From the NCBI RefSeq assembly GCF_000210295.1, contig NC_026737.1:558001-622000 (forward strand): a stretch of DNA of 64,000 nt, written 5' to 3'. Origin of the DNA: Trypanosoma brucei gambiense DAL972. Its lineage: Eukaryota; Euglenozoa; Kinetoplastea; Trypanosomatida; Trypanosomatidae. The position numbers were made by a program, and so were the translations under genes. Below are positions 50,300 to 61,329 of the stretch, piece by piece (position 1 is the first letter of the stretch; each line of letters starts with the position of its first letter). Under the pieces are notes generated by a model. It was not told the origin of the DNA, did not search any database, and worked only from the letters and a program-made list of their open reading frames with translations.

Positions 50300-51989
50300 T
50301 ATTTGGTTCTGCGTGTTTTGTGCTTTTATTCGTTGTTTTCTTTAGTTTCTTTTTATCTTTTTATATTACAGGCTTTTGTTTTTTATTTCTTATACACACA
50401 GCAGCCATTGTGCCAATTGTCAGTTTTACGGATTAACCCCCCCCCCCAGTAACGTCATGAGTCTCACGTCGGCATTTGGGTATTTCCCCGTTTGTATTTT
50501 ACCCACCAAATACATAAACTGCACAGAGACACGAAGATACAAACAACCAAGGAAAGAAGGGAAAATAAAAGCAATAAAAAAAAGAGAAAGGGAATTTTTA
50601 ACGGTAGGATAGCCTTTGTTTTTCTTCCTTTTATTTTCCCCCTTTCAGGTCCCCATCGTTTATTTTCTCACTCACTCATTCCCCTGATTATTTATTTACT
50701 TTCTGTTAACCTAAACCTCCACTTGTATATACATAATCTTTAAATTGTTATATGTTAGTCGCGCGCACCTTACTTCTTCCTTTCTGTGTTTTCTTTAATT
50801 GGATGCGTTGGTGCGTTTTCGGATGCCTCCTTTTGTATGTGAGTGTTTTTTTTCGTTTCTCTTCTACATGTTGATGTCCCATCCGTTACGCATGGTTCAA
50901 GATGCAGCAAGAGCAGCGGCGGTGAATAAAATTAAATAAATAAGAGGGTTAGTTAATAAACGATAATAATGACAACGAAAGGGTGGAAAACGAAGCTCAA
51001 TGAAGTGACCTGAGGGGTGTTACAAAGACGAAACTTCTTCCTGCCACTTATGTTGCATGTATTTCTGTTGCTGCTGCCATCATCATCATTATTATTATTA
51101 TTGTTTGCTGGTGGTGCTGGCGGTGCTGTACTGACCCACGATATAACAAATGGTGGGAGGGGCGTGGGACAAACATATAGAAGTAAGGAGAGGGATTATG
51201 TGGAGATGTGCTAAGTTGTCTCATGATGTGAGGAATAAAAGAGACGATTAGTCACCGGATGTCCAACAAATGTGCCCGGTAGTACCTCTTCATAGTATTC
51301 CTTAGCTTCACCTTTTCATCCAATTCCCTGCATGAACGCGCGCCCTCCCCCTCCTCCTTTCTCCCCTGCCTTCGATTGTATTTGTTCATTATTTTTAGCC
51401 TCTAAAGGCTTTCTTTGACTGTCTGTCTGTTTTATTTAATTGCCGCTTACCCTTATATAACCTGCACACACCCCCCCCCCTCCCCCAGAGTTATCTAACG
51501 TACTATTCAATACCTCCTGTGGGAGTTTCTCAGTCTTTTTGCATAAGAGGTGTTTAATATTTTAAATAAATTTGATGGGGAAAGGAAAGAGAAGCACTTA
51601 ATTCTCTTTTTGACGGTTATTATTATTATTATTGTTGTTGTTTCGCTGTATTTTAAACGTTGAAAAGTTAATCAGAGTATGTGGAAGTGTGTATTATACC
51701 GCAATCGGGGCGTTGATGTGACTGTTTGAATATTTTGTCTGTTTTCATGTGCAATTTCCATACAGGACGGAAGAAATGAAAAGACGGCGCGTGGAGTTCA
51801 GTGTGTGTGTGGGGGGGGGGGGGAAACGAGGTGACGGGGCTTTGGGATACTGACGAGGAATGACGAAGGCGTTAAGGGAGGATGCCAGGAGTACAAGCAT
51901 TTATACGGCGATATCCACATTTGTTTATTTGCGTTGTTACCATGTTTTTGTTACCATTCCTCGGCCCCATGGTTGTTTGTCACTTACCG

Positions 51990-52010
51990 ATATATATATA
52001 TATATATATA
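51990..52010. repeat. TA microsatellite
   Basis: About ten AT units followed by TTTA repeats. Confidence 0.88.
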
Positions 52011-52524
52011 TTTATTTATTTATTTATATACATACATAGATGTATGTGCGTACTGATGTGCTTCTGTATTTATTCATCTGTTGTGTGAATTGGTGAATAC
52101 TGCAGTGTTTCCTTTTTTTTTTTTCTTCATCCCTTGAATCCCTTTTCATATCGTGTTCGACAAGGAAGTGTGTGGAAAGTAGTCAACAGGGCGTTGTTTC
52201 AACGTGCAAGATCTTGTGCTACAACGAGTTCTCTATGACGCAGTTGCTGCCATTGTAGTAACGGCGGCTGGTGTATGCCGTTGTTTACTTATTTTATTGT
52301 TGTTTCTTCTTCACTCTATCATGTTTGTTTTATTACTTTTCCCCCCCATTTCCACAATCGAGATTTCCTCCCTGATATCTCCTTTTCACACTGTTATCGC
52401 CCATTTCTGTCTCCCACATGAAACCTTCTACACTTTCGCTACCACTTGTCTCTTAACTTCCATTTGAAAAACAAGAAGGCCTCTCGCACTTACTTATCCA
52501 TTAACTCTATCCGCTCGATTCTCT

Positions 52525-52548
52525 CTTTACTTTCCTTATTTTGACCAG
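52525..52548 (+). promoter_or_regulatory. predicted trans-splice signal of the 1344-residue gene
   Basis: A pyrimidine run ends in ACCAG with AG at 52547-52548. The ATG at 52583 is the first afterwards and gives a 34-base 5' UTR. Confidence 0.6.
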
Positions 52549-52582
52549 GCAGAAGCCAAATCTTTAGTTATTGGCGCGCTGC

Positions 52583-55500
52583 ATGGAGCTACTCAACGTG
52601 TTACCGCATGAGGCCGCTCTCCATAGGTTGATGCGCGCAGGTGTGTGCAACGATGACCAAATGCATGATTATTTCATATCGCAAGCGTTTCGTGGCATCG
52701 CATATGCTGTAAACCGCGCCACACTTCCTGCACCCGTTTTTGTACAGCAACCATTCTTGTCAGGCAGTTCAAACACAACTGGAAGCTCGGGTGGCACCAA
52801 CGACTCGCCCACACTGAATCCCTGTGCTGCAGGGAGTACAGCCGCTACAACTACTGGCGCAGTGTGCGTGCTGTGCCGAATGTGTGTTCAAGCTGTGACG
52901 TCTCACATGTCGCACCGGACAGCGGCGTATCTCGCAACGCGGCTCTTGGCTGATGAGGCAACAGCTTTCGGTGAAGGTAATGAGCGACCATGTTGTACAG
53001 TGGCATGGGTTGAAGCACTGTGCTCGGTGGGCAAAGCATCTTTTTTACAGCAGCAGTTAGGCGTTAACAGACGCATGGCACTGGGCTATTTGTACATTCT
53101 TGCGGAAACGGTGCGTGCGACTGCGCGAGGCCGTGTCATTGGTAAACGACTCAGTAGTCATTTTGTGGAGTTCGCCCACCGGATATTGGATGATGTCATA
53201 CCGTACTTAGCGATCATGGCAGATGCCCGAGAGGTATTTGCGGTGACGCGGCACGTGCCGGTTGCAGGCAACCCATCGGAGGGTAATATTCCAACAGAAA
53301 CAACGTCAGCGGCGGCAGTTGTACCGAGGCCTGCGTGGCATCCCCCATCAAGGTTGACTGTCGAGGCCAACAACACGATTATACACCTGTTTCATGATAT
53401 CGCGCATGACATCATCGACGTGCACCACAGGAGCGGGAAGAATCCAGGGGAACGTTGCCTAGTTCTTGACCGTGACATGCCAAGCAGGATGTGGCCAGCG
53501 GTGTCTATACTCCAAAGTGCACTTCATCGTGCATTAGATTGGATTTTACAGGAGGGGTTGGCTTGTGTTCGCACCATGGCACTGGCAACAGAGCACAGGG
53601 AAGAGAAAGCCGCAATAGAGGCGGTACAGACTGTCAAGAAGGCGCTGGACGACACGTTCGCGCAGATGTTTGAGAGGCAGGAAACACTGGAATGCTCGCG
53701 GCAAGCCGTAGAGAGGCAGTACGGGAAGGGTGCGAAGGATTATCATGGAATCACGGACACATTGTGGGCAAATACGCTGCGGCTGTGTCTCCTCTGCAGG
53801 AATGTCACTGGTGCGTGGATAGAAGTGTATGGCGGTGCAGGTTACACTGAAACGCGATCCACGGACAAAAACGTCCTCAGTTTCATCGCCTCGTTCGTGT
53901 CTTCGGTACCACTAATGGACGGAGATGAAACGGAATCAAGTGTCTTCCTTGCCACTATTGCACTTTTGTCGGCAGCACTCGCAGCTGTTGTTGCGGCCCC
54001 TGTTCCTTTTATGCAGGTCTCCCTGTGGGTATCCGACACCGCGTTGACGGGTCAGGTGCACAATGTCGTTATTCAGCGTGGACTTCGATACAAGGATGAG
54101 CTCGTGCAGAGGTTGAGTGCGCTCATCTCACAGTTAATACTTTCTGGTTCATCGCTATCCGGGGCCTCTCGTGCCATTGTTGAATCCTCCGATCAGTTAC
54201 TCGAGCTCATTTCAAACGGCAGGGATGCGGCTTCGCACTGCGTTATTCGTATGCTTTCGCGCGCAATACTTGAGCGTCCCCATAGCATGCTTCCAGCGCT
54301 CTTTCGTCTTCTGCAACACGGCGATGTGAAGACACGGCGCAATGTTTTGGATGTCCTTTCTGCGCTACCGCAAATGGACGATGAAGCTGGCCTCGGTGAG
54401 AAGCTGGTCGCGGAGCAAATGCGACCGATGTTGCGACAGCTCTCAGAGGAACTACTACTACGTATCCAGGATGAAGAACTACTTGTGCGACTACAGGGTT
54501 CCAAGCTTTTCGCGAAGGTGTGGCCGGAAGATGTAATCCGACCGCTGCTGAATCTTGCCACACAGAAGGACAAGTCGCACAAGAAGCAATCAGCTGCTCA
54601 ACAGGCACTACGCTCTGTCGTAGCGGCACACACAGGAGACAGCCGTGTTGTGCTGCTTCTGCTTGACGAATCGTTGCAGCTCGTGGGAGAGACCACACCG
54701 ACAGCCCCCACCGCTCCTAACACCCCGGCGGGTATGTTGGCTTTTGCGCAACTGCACTCTTGCGTGGGGGAAAGGGAAGGCGAGGGGGACGGTGCTGGGG
54801 GGCAACCAGGTTGTGCGGCTGCAACGGGCGGATTGACTACCATTAGTGCTGCTGGGGGTTTTTGCCAGCGGTTGATGGGGATTGCTCTCTCCTTAGTGAA
54901 ACGGTGGGCGGAAGAGGTGCCTTCGTGGTCCGAGTCAGTGCTCCAGCCCATCGTTGACCGTGTTGTGAGTGCGCGCAGTCCAAAAGAGCAGGAGTTCGCA
55001 GTCCGATTCATTGCGCAGGTCTCATCCTTGTGTGGAATAACGGTGGAGGGGGCAGCTGCACTTACGTCGTGCGTCCTGCGGGTTGTACAAGGGGGTAAGA
55101 CGGGATCATTGCCGTCTGAGCGATGGCTAACTGGATTGTGTGGATCACGCCAAGGTAACAATTCAAACGAGAAAAGAGACGAAATTGCGTTAGTGGAAGG
55201 ATGCTGTCCAGTTGACAGCGAATATCGGATGATTGCGCCACTTCTCTGTCTTAGGGGCTGCCCGAGACGACCATTTTTGTCTTGTCGTGTGGACAGTATG
55301 CCTCCCTCTATGCTGAATCTTTGGGAATTCATTTGGTTTGTCTTATTCTCATCGGACTACTGCGAGCAGCTTACGCCCGACACGCAGCGCTTGCTGCTGG
55401 AACTCGTCTGCAAGTACAGAACATCAATGGTGCTTGAGCGTTTTGCTCACTTTGAGCGAATGCATTTGGAAAAGAATGGAGACAAGGAGCGTAAAAGCTG

Positions 55501-56617
55501 TGAAGGAAATAGTGCATATTTGATTTGTGCGGACAAACAAGCTTGTTTCTTGTTCCGTGCGGGGTTCTTCTGCACAGGTACTCTTGTTGCGCAAAACAGT
55601 CTAGCGTTTACCAAACCGGCCACCAAAGATGGCGAGTCTCAGCTGGGAGTTGAGACTGCGACTACTTCGTCCCCAGAAGGCAGTTGCGAAGAAGCAATGG
55701 AGCTACTTGATCTGGTTCATGCTGCAGAGTTGGTGTCTCGCTGGACTGAGTCTGTTGTGTTCCCCTGGCTCCTTGGTGACAATGATGACGAAACCACGTG
55801 TAGCAGGAACCCCCCTAGTGATCTGCAGCGCCTAAGTCGCTCCGCTATTGATTGTATCGCGCTCCTTACAGTTGTTGCACTAAACCGCGCGGAATTCGAC
55901 GCTCATGTCTCGCGTCTCGTCAGGAACCCTCTGAGTGAACTGGCTCTCTTGTACAGAGAAGAGGTGAAGCAATCGAAGAAAGATGTTGGTGCTGAGAGGA
56001 AGGAAGCCTTTGCATTGGAGAAATGTGGTGATCTGCTAGGGCGGTTCGAGTTTGCGGTTCAAGTTCACAGCCGCGTTCTCAACATCTTACGTGCGAGTCA
56101 AATGGGAAGAGGAAACGTTTGCACCTGGTTCATTGCGTTTATGCCGCATCTCATCGAGCTTGCTAACGCGGCCTGTGGGGTTGCTGCGCGCCTTGGTAGG
56201 AATGATGTTGGTCAGGTAGCGGTTGAGTGCTGTAACGTGTTATTTTTAGCCGCTATGTCGTCCAGTGGCGGCCCGCCGGCGGTGGAAGGGGAGCGGCGAG
56301 CAACGAGCGGTGAAAGCGATACCAAACCTCTTCTGATGGACCTTTGCACTTCTGATCGGAGCGCATTGCTTGCCTTTGCGGTCGGCAGTTCGCGGTATTC
56401 GAGTCTACCGGCGGTGCAGTCAGAAGGTGTTAAGCTCCTCTCCGCATTGTTGGGTGCAGCGCCCGATATATTCGTAGACACGGCTGCGGGTAAAGGGACG
56501 GCGTTGGATGAAGCCTTCAGTGCCCTGAGTTCCGTTGCGCTCCTTCATGAAGACCGCAAGACGCGATCACTTGCAGAGGCAGTTATCAGCACCATTCAAA
56601 AGACTGAGCAAATATGA
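52583..56617 (+). CDS. large helical protein, possibly HEAT-like repeats, 1344 residues
   Basis: No family is recognised. The start is ATG 52583, since the longer frame begins at TTG. Almost the whole chain is predicted helical with Leu/Ala-rich amphipathic segments. The part around residues 555-690 looks most like HEAT repeats: pairs such as LPALFRLLQHGDVKTRRNVLDVLSALP and RPLLNLATQKDKSHKKQSAAQQALRS show the usual Leu, Asp/Arg and Ala spacing. An internal low-complexity part (about 720-760) is Gly/Ala/Thr-rich. There is no signal peptide and no clear membrane span. Helical-repeat proteins of this length serve as scaffolds in transport, chromosome or cytoskeletal complexes; which one applies here cannot be told. 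Confidence 0.78.
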   Translation: MELLNVLPHEAALHRLMRAGVCNDDQMHDYFISQAFRGIAYAVNRATLPAPVFVQQPFLSGSSNTTGSSGGTNDSPTLNPCAAGSTAATTTGAVCVLCRMCVQAVTSHMSHRTAAYLATRLLADEATAFGEGNERPCCTVAWVEALCSVGKASFLQQQLGVNRRMALGYLYILAETVRATARGRVIGKRLSSHFVEFAHRILDDVIPYLAIMADAREVFAVTRHVPVAGNPSEGNIPTETTSAAAVVPRPAWHPPSRLTVEANNTIIHLFHDIAHDIIDVHHRSGKNPGERCLVLDRDMPSRMWPAVSILQSALHRALDWILQEGLACVRTMALATEHREEKAAIEAVQTVKKALDDTFAQMFERQETLECSRQAVERQYGKGAKDYHGITDTLWANTLRLCLLCRNVTGAWIEVYGGAGYTETRSTDKNVLSFIASFVSSVPLMDGDETESSVFLATIALLSAALAAVVAAPVPFMQVSLWVSDTALTGQVHNVVIQRGLRYKDELVQRLSALISQLILSGSSLSGASRAIVESSDQLLELISNGRDAASHCVIRMLSRAILERPHSMLPALFRLLQHGDVKTRRNVLDVLSALPQMDDEAGLGEKLVAEQMRPMLRQLSEELLLRIQDEELLVRLQGSKLFAKVWPEDVIRPLLNLATQKDKSHKKQSAAQQALRSVVAAHTGDSRVVLLLLDESLQLVGETTPTAPTAPNTPAGMLAFAQLHSCVGEREGEGDGAGGQPGCAAATGGLTTISAAGGFCQRLMGIALSLVKRWAEEVPSWSESVLQPIVDRVVSARSPKEQEFAVRFIAQVSSLCGITVEGAAALTSCVLRVVQGGKTGSLPSERWLTGLCGSRQGNNSNEKRDEIALVEGCCPVDSEYRMIAPLLCLRGCPRRPFLSCRVDSMPPSMLNLWEFIWFVLFSSDYCEQLTPDTQRLLLELVCKYRTSMVLERFAHFERMHLEKNGDKERKSCEGNSAYLICADKQACFLFRAGFFCTGTLVAQNSLAFTKPATKDGESQLGVETATTSSPEGSCEEAMELLDLVHAAELVSRWTESVVFPWLLGDNDDETTCSRNPPSDLQRLSRSAIDCIALLTVVALNRAEFDAHVSRLVRNPLSELALLYREEVKQSKKDVGAERKEAFALEKCGDLLGRFEFAVQVHSRVLNILRASQMGRGNVCTWFIAFMPHLIELANAACGVAARLGRNDVGQVAVECCNVLFLAAMSSSGGPPAVEGERRATSGESDTKPLLMDLCTSDRSALLAFAVGSSRYSSLPAVQSEGVKLLSALLGAAPDIFVDTAAGKGTALDEAFSALSSVALLHEDRKTRSLAEAVISTIQKTEQI

Positions 56618-56935
56618 GTTGAATTCTCGGAGGTGAACGTGGCACCGTTCCAGTGGCCCTTCGTTACAGCACGTTAGTTGTCCGTTAGTTTGATTCACAG
56701 CGGGGTTATCTTTGCTCCAACTTCGTTACAACTGGCGGGGGAAGCCACACAGGAGATGAACAAGTCATTTCTGACTCTTTTACAGTTTTTTTTGTTAATA
56801 TTGTAGCGGTGGCGTCATCATTGCAACTGTTACCATTTTGCGCTGATACCCAATATACAATACCACAACGCGTGACGTGCATTTTATCGCGTGATCATCT
56901 CAAAAATAGGATACGGTAACACCCATTACCCTCTG
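56618..56935. other. short intergenic spacer with splice signal
   Basis: A T-rich tract (about 56777-56802) ends in TTGTAG with AG at 56805-56806. No ATG lies between that AG and 56936, which supports 56936 as the OGG1 start. Confidence 0.6.
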
Positions 56936-58438
56936 ATGCAACGAGTTCTCCCCTTCGCTCTACACTGCTATTTTAACCTAGGTTCTGCAATGCGCGATTG
57001 GCATGCGCTAGCGCCAAGCGCAGCGATCCATCTGCCCATGACGTTGTGCGGTGGACAGTGCTTTCGCTGGCGCCGGACACCGCGTGGGACATGGGTGGGG
57101 GTCGTTCGGCATACCGCCTATGAACTGTGCGATCCACTTAAAATGAGCATTGCGAAGCCCGAGCAGAAGAAAGCGAGAAAGACTGCTTCATTCCTTTCTC
57201 CTTTGTCCCTTGCGGCGACTGCTGCTCCACCTTTTATATCTTCTGCCGATGTTTCGGCGACTGGGCAGCCTTCCGCTGATCTCCTTTGGTTCCGCTGTCT
57301 CAACTGTGACCTACGCAGCGAATCGGATGCTCGTGAGCAGACGCTCTTTCTTCGCCACTACTTAGCACTTGATGTTGATTTGCAAAAGATGTGGCTGCGG
57401 TGGACAGCAGACAACCCGATGAAGTCTCATCCTCTGGTGAAGTGTCTTACCCCGTGCGGCTCAACTGATCTCCCCGTGAGTATTCGCCATCTGCGACAGG
57501 ATTTGCATGAGACCCTTCTTGGGTTCTTATGCTCACAGAATAACAACGTTCCACGCATCACGAGTCTGATGGAACGCCTCTCCATCTCCTATGGTGATTA
57601 TTTGTGCGATTATAATGTAGTGACAGGTGATGTGCGCCACGCGGCTCACTGTGGAAACGTAAAGGGGAAACCTTCGGAGCAAAACGATGGTGGAGGCTGG
57701 ATAGCTTTGCATGCTCTTCCTTCCATGGACCAGTTGGCGGCAGCCACGGAGGAGAGCCTGCGCGCTCTGGGTTTTGGCTATCGCAGCAGATACTTAACTG
57801 AATGTGCGGCAATCATCAGTAAGAGCGGTGCTACCAGGGTTCAAAAGGAAGTTAAAGATAAGAAAATGAAGAAAAAGGAGGTGGGCAAGCCAGCTGGCCC
57901 ACTCGCCGCCGTGCAACCGTACAAATGGTATGAGGAACTTGCCAGCAACCGACTTACCCTTCAAGAGCGAAGGGAAAAACTTTTAGCCTTGCCGGGTGTT
58001 GGGCGAAAGGTTGCGGACTGTATTTTATTATTTGCCCTAGGTCACCACGAACTTGTTCCTGTGGACACACATACGGCGCAAGTTGCGGCTGAGTATCTAG
58101 CCTCTCCACCAGCGGTTGTGGTAGCTGCGAAAAAGCAACGTGAAAGCGAAGCCTCGGAGAGGTTCAAACGGAGACGAGGAAGTAACCATGAAGAACTTGC
58201 AAATGCTGTGGATAGCGGGGACTCGGTACTGTCATCTCTGTCATGGGAAAATACCCTAGTGGAATGGTATAGGAATGGCAGAGGCAAAAAAGCGAAGTTT
58301 CCTGCTTTACTGCTGAAACATCATGACGCAATACAGTACGGGTTTAAGCTACTCTTCGGTGATTATTGTGGTTGGGCGCACAGCATATTATTTTACGCCC
58401 GCATGAGATCATCTGGGAACAAGGAAGCAACAGCATGA
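56936..58438 (+). CDS. OGG1: 8-oxoguanine DNA glycosylase/AP lyase
   Basis: OGG1 removes 8-oxoguanine opposite cytosine and starts base-excision repair in nucleus and mitochondrion. The protein has 500 residues from ATG 56936, or 482 from ATG 56990. Family marks are LCGGQCFRWRR near the start, the LLGFLCSQNNNVPRI segment, GFGYRSRYL, the helix-hairpin-helix LPGVGRKVADC with catalytic Lys358, and the PVDTH segment with Asp377. The C-terminus FGDYCGWAHSILFYARMR matches human OGG1. It is much longer than human OGG1 (345) because of three polar insertions: about 70-120 (basic, Ala/Ser-rich), about 300-330 (Lys-rich) and about 390-440, which holds a basic RFKRRRG patch that could be a nuclear signal. 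The upstream 18 residues are hydrophobic and might target mitochondria. Confidence 0.93.
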   Translation: MQRVLPFALHCYFNLGSAMRDWHALAPSAAIHLPMTLCGGQCFRWRRTPRGTWVGVVRHTAYELCDPLKMSIAKPEQKKARKTASFLSPLSLAATAAPPFISSADVSATGQPSADLLWFRCLNCDLRSESDAREQTLFLRHYLALDVDLQKMWLRWTADNPMKSHPLVKCLTPCGSTDLPVSIRHLRQDLHETLLGFLCSQNNNVPRITSLMERLSISYGDYLCDYNVVTGDVRHAAHCGNVKGKPSEQNDGGGWIALHALPSMDQLAAATEESLRALGFGYRSRYLTECAAIISKSGATRVQKEVKDKKMKKKEVGKPAGPLAAVQPYKWYEELASNRLTLQERREKLLALPGVGRKVADCILLFALGHHELVPVDTHTAQVAAEYLASPPAVVVAAKKQRESEASERFKRRRGSNHEELANAVDSGDSVLSSLSWENTLVEWYRNGRGKKAKFPALLLKHHDAIQYGFKLLFGDYCGWAHSILFYARMRSSGNKEATA

Positions 58439-59217
58439 CCGTCTCCAGTGTGGAACCACGGCTTTTTTTTTTTCACTTATGTCCTATAAACTACTTGCGG
58501 CACTGCAGATTAGTCACATCGGGCCGTGCTGGACCGTTGCTAGCCGCACTCCACATTTAATGCAGGAAACTCATGTGTATGAGAGACACTGATATTTGCT
58601 GTTTTCGCCGTTATAACTCCACTACGGCTGAGGACCTCACTCCAATGGGACAAGGTGTTCGGTTTCATCACATTCTACAAGGGCTTTGTATGGCGGAAGG
58701 GTGGTTTTTACATACGCAGTGTTACCTGTTCGTGTTGTAGCTTTTGCCACGCTACTTCGTTGAAACTTCCTGATGCTTTCAGCACTACGCGTTAGGGGAA
58801 CAATTTCTGCCCATTTTGTGTACATTCTACCGGGAATCATGCGGAAGCCATCAGCCTAATTGGGTGCGGTATCGCAATGCAAACGGTTTGCAACATTTGT
58901 GTTACCTGGCATGCAAGCACCCACTCAGTGACGGCAACACATGAGGAAGTGTTATCGGGCGACGTCAAAGACGTGAGTTTTCTATTTGTTATTATGTGCG
59001 ATAAGGCAACGTTTTGTGTTTTTGATGGCTTGTTTCTTTTTTTCTTCAGTTTATCCCCAACTCTACCTTCCTTTTTTTTTTGCGCTAAATAGCGCGCTCC
59101 CATTGGCTTTTCAAGAAGAAAACTTGGCACGCAAAAGGAGAACGAGATCTCGTACCACACGACGCACGCACACGGACTATATTTATACGGGTGAGGTGAC
59201 AACTGGAAGGGGGGACT
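58439..59217. other. intergenic spacer, no gene seen
   Basis: A T-rich stretch (about 59020-59081) ends in AAATAG with AG at 59091-59092. The ATG at 59218 is the first afterwards, giving a 5' UTR of about 125 bases. Confidence 0.6.
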
Positions 59218-60570
59218 ATGAGCAACAATGTGGAGTTGTTGCGGTTCGTGGCACTTTCTGCCGCTGTGCATGCCGATGCGGTTCAGTGTCTAGCCGACGA
59301 TACCCGCCGCGTTTTATCTCAAATGGCAGTGGACAGTGACCAGCTAGAGGCGCTGGAGGCTCAACTTACCGACCTCCTGCAGAAGCAGCGCCGTCTCCAT
59401 ACATTGCGAGATGCGGTAACTAAAGCAAGGCAGGAACGAAGTGAGGAAAGTGGTAGCGGATGCAAAAGCAGCGGCAGCCGCGCTCCCAAGTCCACTGCGC
59501 CGGTTATTCCCCCCACCTCCGCGGGCAATGTCGACCGCAACATAAAATGCATCCTACAATTTGCGTCTAGGGCCGTGGAAAAAGATGAGATACAGCCGAT
59601 TGGCACCCGTCGCAGCAAGAGAGTAACAGTTACTCCCACTTCTTTCCTTCCAAAAATTCCACATGAGGAACGGACGGAAACCACTTGTGATAGCACCGAT
59701 GGAGGAAGGGAAGAAAAAGAGGACACTGAGTGCACGATAGACGAAGAAGTGGAGCGCCTGAAGATGGAGATTAGGCACGCAGAAACCATGTCAGTAGAAA
59801 AGAAGCTGCGTGACCTGGAGGCACTGAAGCAGCAGGTGAAAGAAGTTGATGCTAACTCCCTTGTCCAGCGGTACGTAGGGTCGTTTAGTTTCCCCATGGA
59901 GGTGGAAGAGTTGTGGCGTGGTAATAATATACTGAATTGTACAAACATCGACACTTTTGTTTCCGGTGCCTGCAAGCGGTTTGCATGGCGTTACGATGAT
60001 GCTCTGCGTGCGATTAGTGATTTCCCACTGTCGGAGGCAAGCGATGCGGCGCGTGTGTATGGCTCAACGTTGTACGCCGAAGAGCTCACTTCGTCGAGCA
60101 ATTACGACGCTGTTGGTGTTCAAGTGCTCGAACGGAGTGGCGAGTCGACGCTCCCACAGTTCTACAGAAGGAAACGGCGCTTGGCACGAGTGAGCGCTCC
60201 TTTTAGACGCAGGGCTGTGGGTACGGTGCTCGGACCCGAGGAGTTCACTTTTCTTCCGACTGATTGGCCAGCAACTCAACTGATTTTACCACCAGCTGAG
60301 GGACATCTGCCCCCTGCAAAGCATATCATGACGCCCCGCTTCTCGTTCGCCAGTACGGATGAATTGAAAGCACTCCAGAGCCTTCGTGTAGACATTCAGC
60401 GAAGCGCTGTGGCTGCCTTTATGGACGCGTCCAAAGCACTTGATGAACTAATGAATCCTACCACATTACAACGTGACGGAATCGACTATAAGGCAACGCT
60501 CATTCGGCTACTAGAAGCGGAGCGGAAGGGAAGCAGTAGGGTGTGGACCACACTTGCGCGTGAAGGTTGA
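59218..60570 (+). CDS. unrecognised coiled-coil protein, 450 residues
   Basis: No family is recognised. Residues about 20-70 form one likely coiled coil (LEALEAQLTDLLQKQRRLHTL). A Ser/Pro/Thr-rich basic segment follows (about 72-150), then an acidic stretch and a second coiled coil (about 175-220, EEVERLKMEIRHAE and onwards). Residues 220-330 seem globular and mixed. The C-terminal part is Pro-rich and then helical (about 385-440). No membrane segment or enzyme motif is visible. The even reading frame after a clear splice signal supports coding. Confidence 0.72.
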   Translation: MSNNVELLRFVALSAAVHADAVQCLADDTRRVLSQMAVDSDQLEALEAQLTDLLQKQRRLHTLRDAVTKARQERSEESGSGCKSSGSRAPKSTAPVIPPTSAGNVDRNIKCILQFASRAVEKDEIQPIGTRRSKRVTVTPTSFLPKIPHEERTETTCDSTDGGREEKEDTECTIDEEVERLKMEIRHAETMSVEKKLRDLEALKQQVKEVDANSLVQRYVGSFSFPMEVEELWRGNNILNCTNIDTFVSGACKRFAWRYDDALRAISDFPLSEASDAARVYGSTLYAEELTSSSNYDAVGVQVLERSGESTLPQFYRRKRRLARVSAPFRRRAVGTVLGPEEFTFLPTDWPATQLILPPAEGHLPPAKHIMTPRFSFASTDELKALQSLRVDIQRSAVAAFMDASKALDELMNPTTLQRDGIDYKATLIRLLEAERKGSSRVWTTLAREG

Positions 60571-61302
60571 AGTAGTCGAGTTTGATAACGTGATGGATTT
60601 TGCCTCACATATGACGATTCGCTTCGCCTGCAGCCCGTATGGTCATACGGTTTAATCTGATACCCGTGAATTGAACGCACAAGAGGGCAGAGTGTCAAAA
60701 GCTGAATGTCGCCCGTATGCTCTCGGGCGCGTCACTCCTTATCACTATTTGATATTGACCGCCCATATGCGTCCCCATAGATATGAAAAGTCACATACTA
60801 GACGGCAGTATAAAACATCCTTTTGCATCCATATATTCGAATACGCTCATACACATACACATTGTTTGGTCGCGGTGTTACTACAGTTGTGGTAGTTGCG
60901 GCCTTCTCTAATTCTCTCTTACTTTCTGGAGCGATATGTATGCATGCATGTGGTAAAAGACCCTTTATCGTGTACACCAGGTACGAAACATGTCTTTTCC
61001 TCATTTTTTTTCTTATTTTTCCTTCACGTTTGTTAAGCCTTAGTGTGATACGCAATCTGTTTCTAGGAGCCTTTTCCTTTTCATCTTTCCTTTTCACGTT
61101 CACGACCCTGCGGTTACACCGATTGACCTCTTTACAGTAACGAGGTAGTCAGGGGAGAAGAGGAATTACTTAGGGAACGGGGAAAGGTAAGACGTGAAAG
61201 AATAGGAAGAAACAACATACAACACAATAATCAAGAGATAAATAAAAACCGGAGTTAGCATTGCAAGGATTTTTCTTTTTGGTTCACTGGCGCCGTTATT
61301 TA

Positions 61303-61329
61303 ATATATATATATATATATATATATATT
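61303..61329. repeat. TA microsatellite
   Basis: About thirteen TA units in the spacer before the eIF2-alpha-kinase-like gene. Confidence 0.88.

Noticed and set aside
54598..55332. 244-codon frame on the minus strand inside the 1344-residue gene
   Set aside because: It is a shadow of a long coding gene, with Ser/Pro/Arg-rich composition and no motif.
60635..60650. 16-base near-palindrome (CCGTATG-GT-CATACGG) as a protein-binding site
   Set aside because: The inverted repeat is real, but short ones occur by chance and nothing nearby suggests a function.
60823..61140. 105-codon hydrophobic frame
   Set aside because: It begins at TTG, translates T-rich DNA and has no ATG near its beginning or splice signal of its own.
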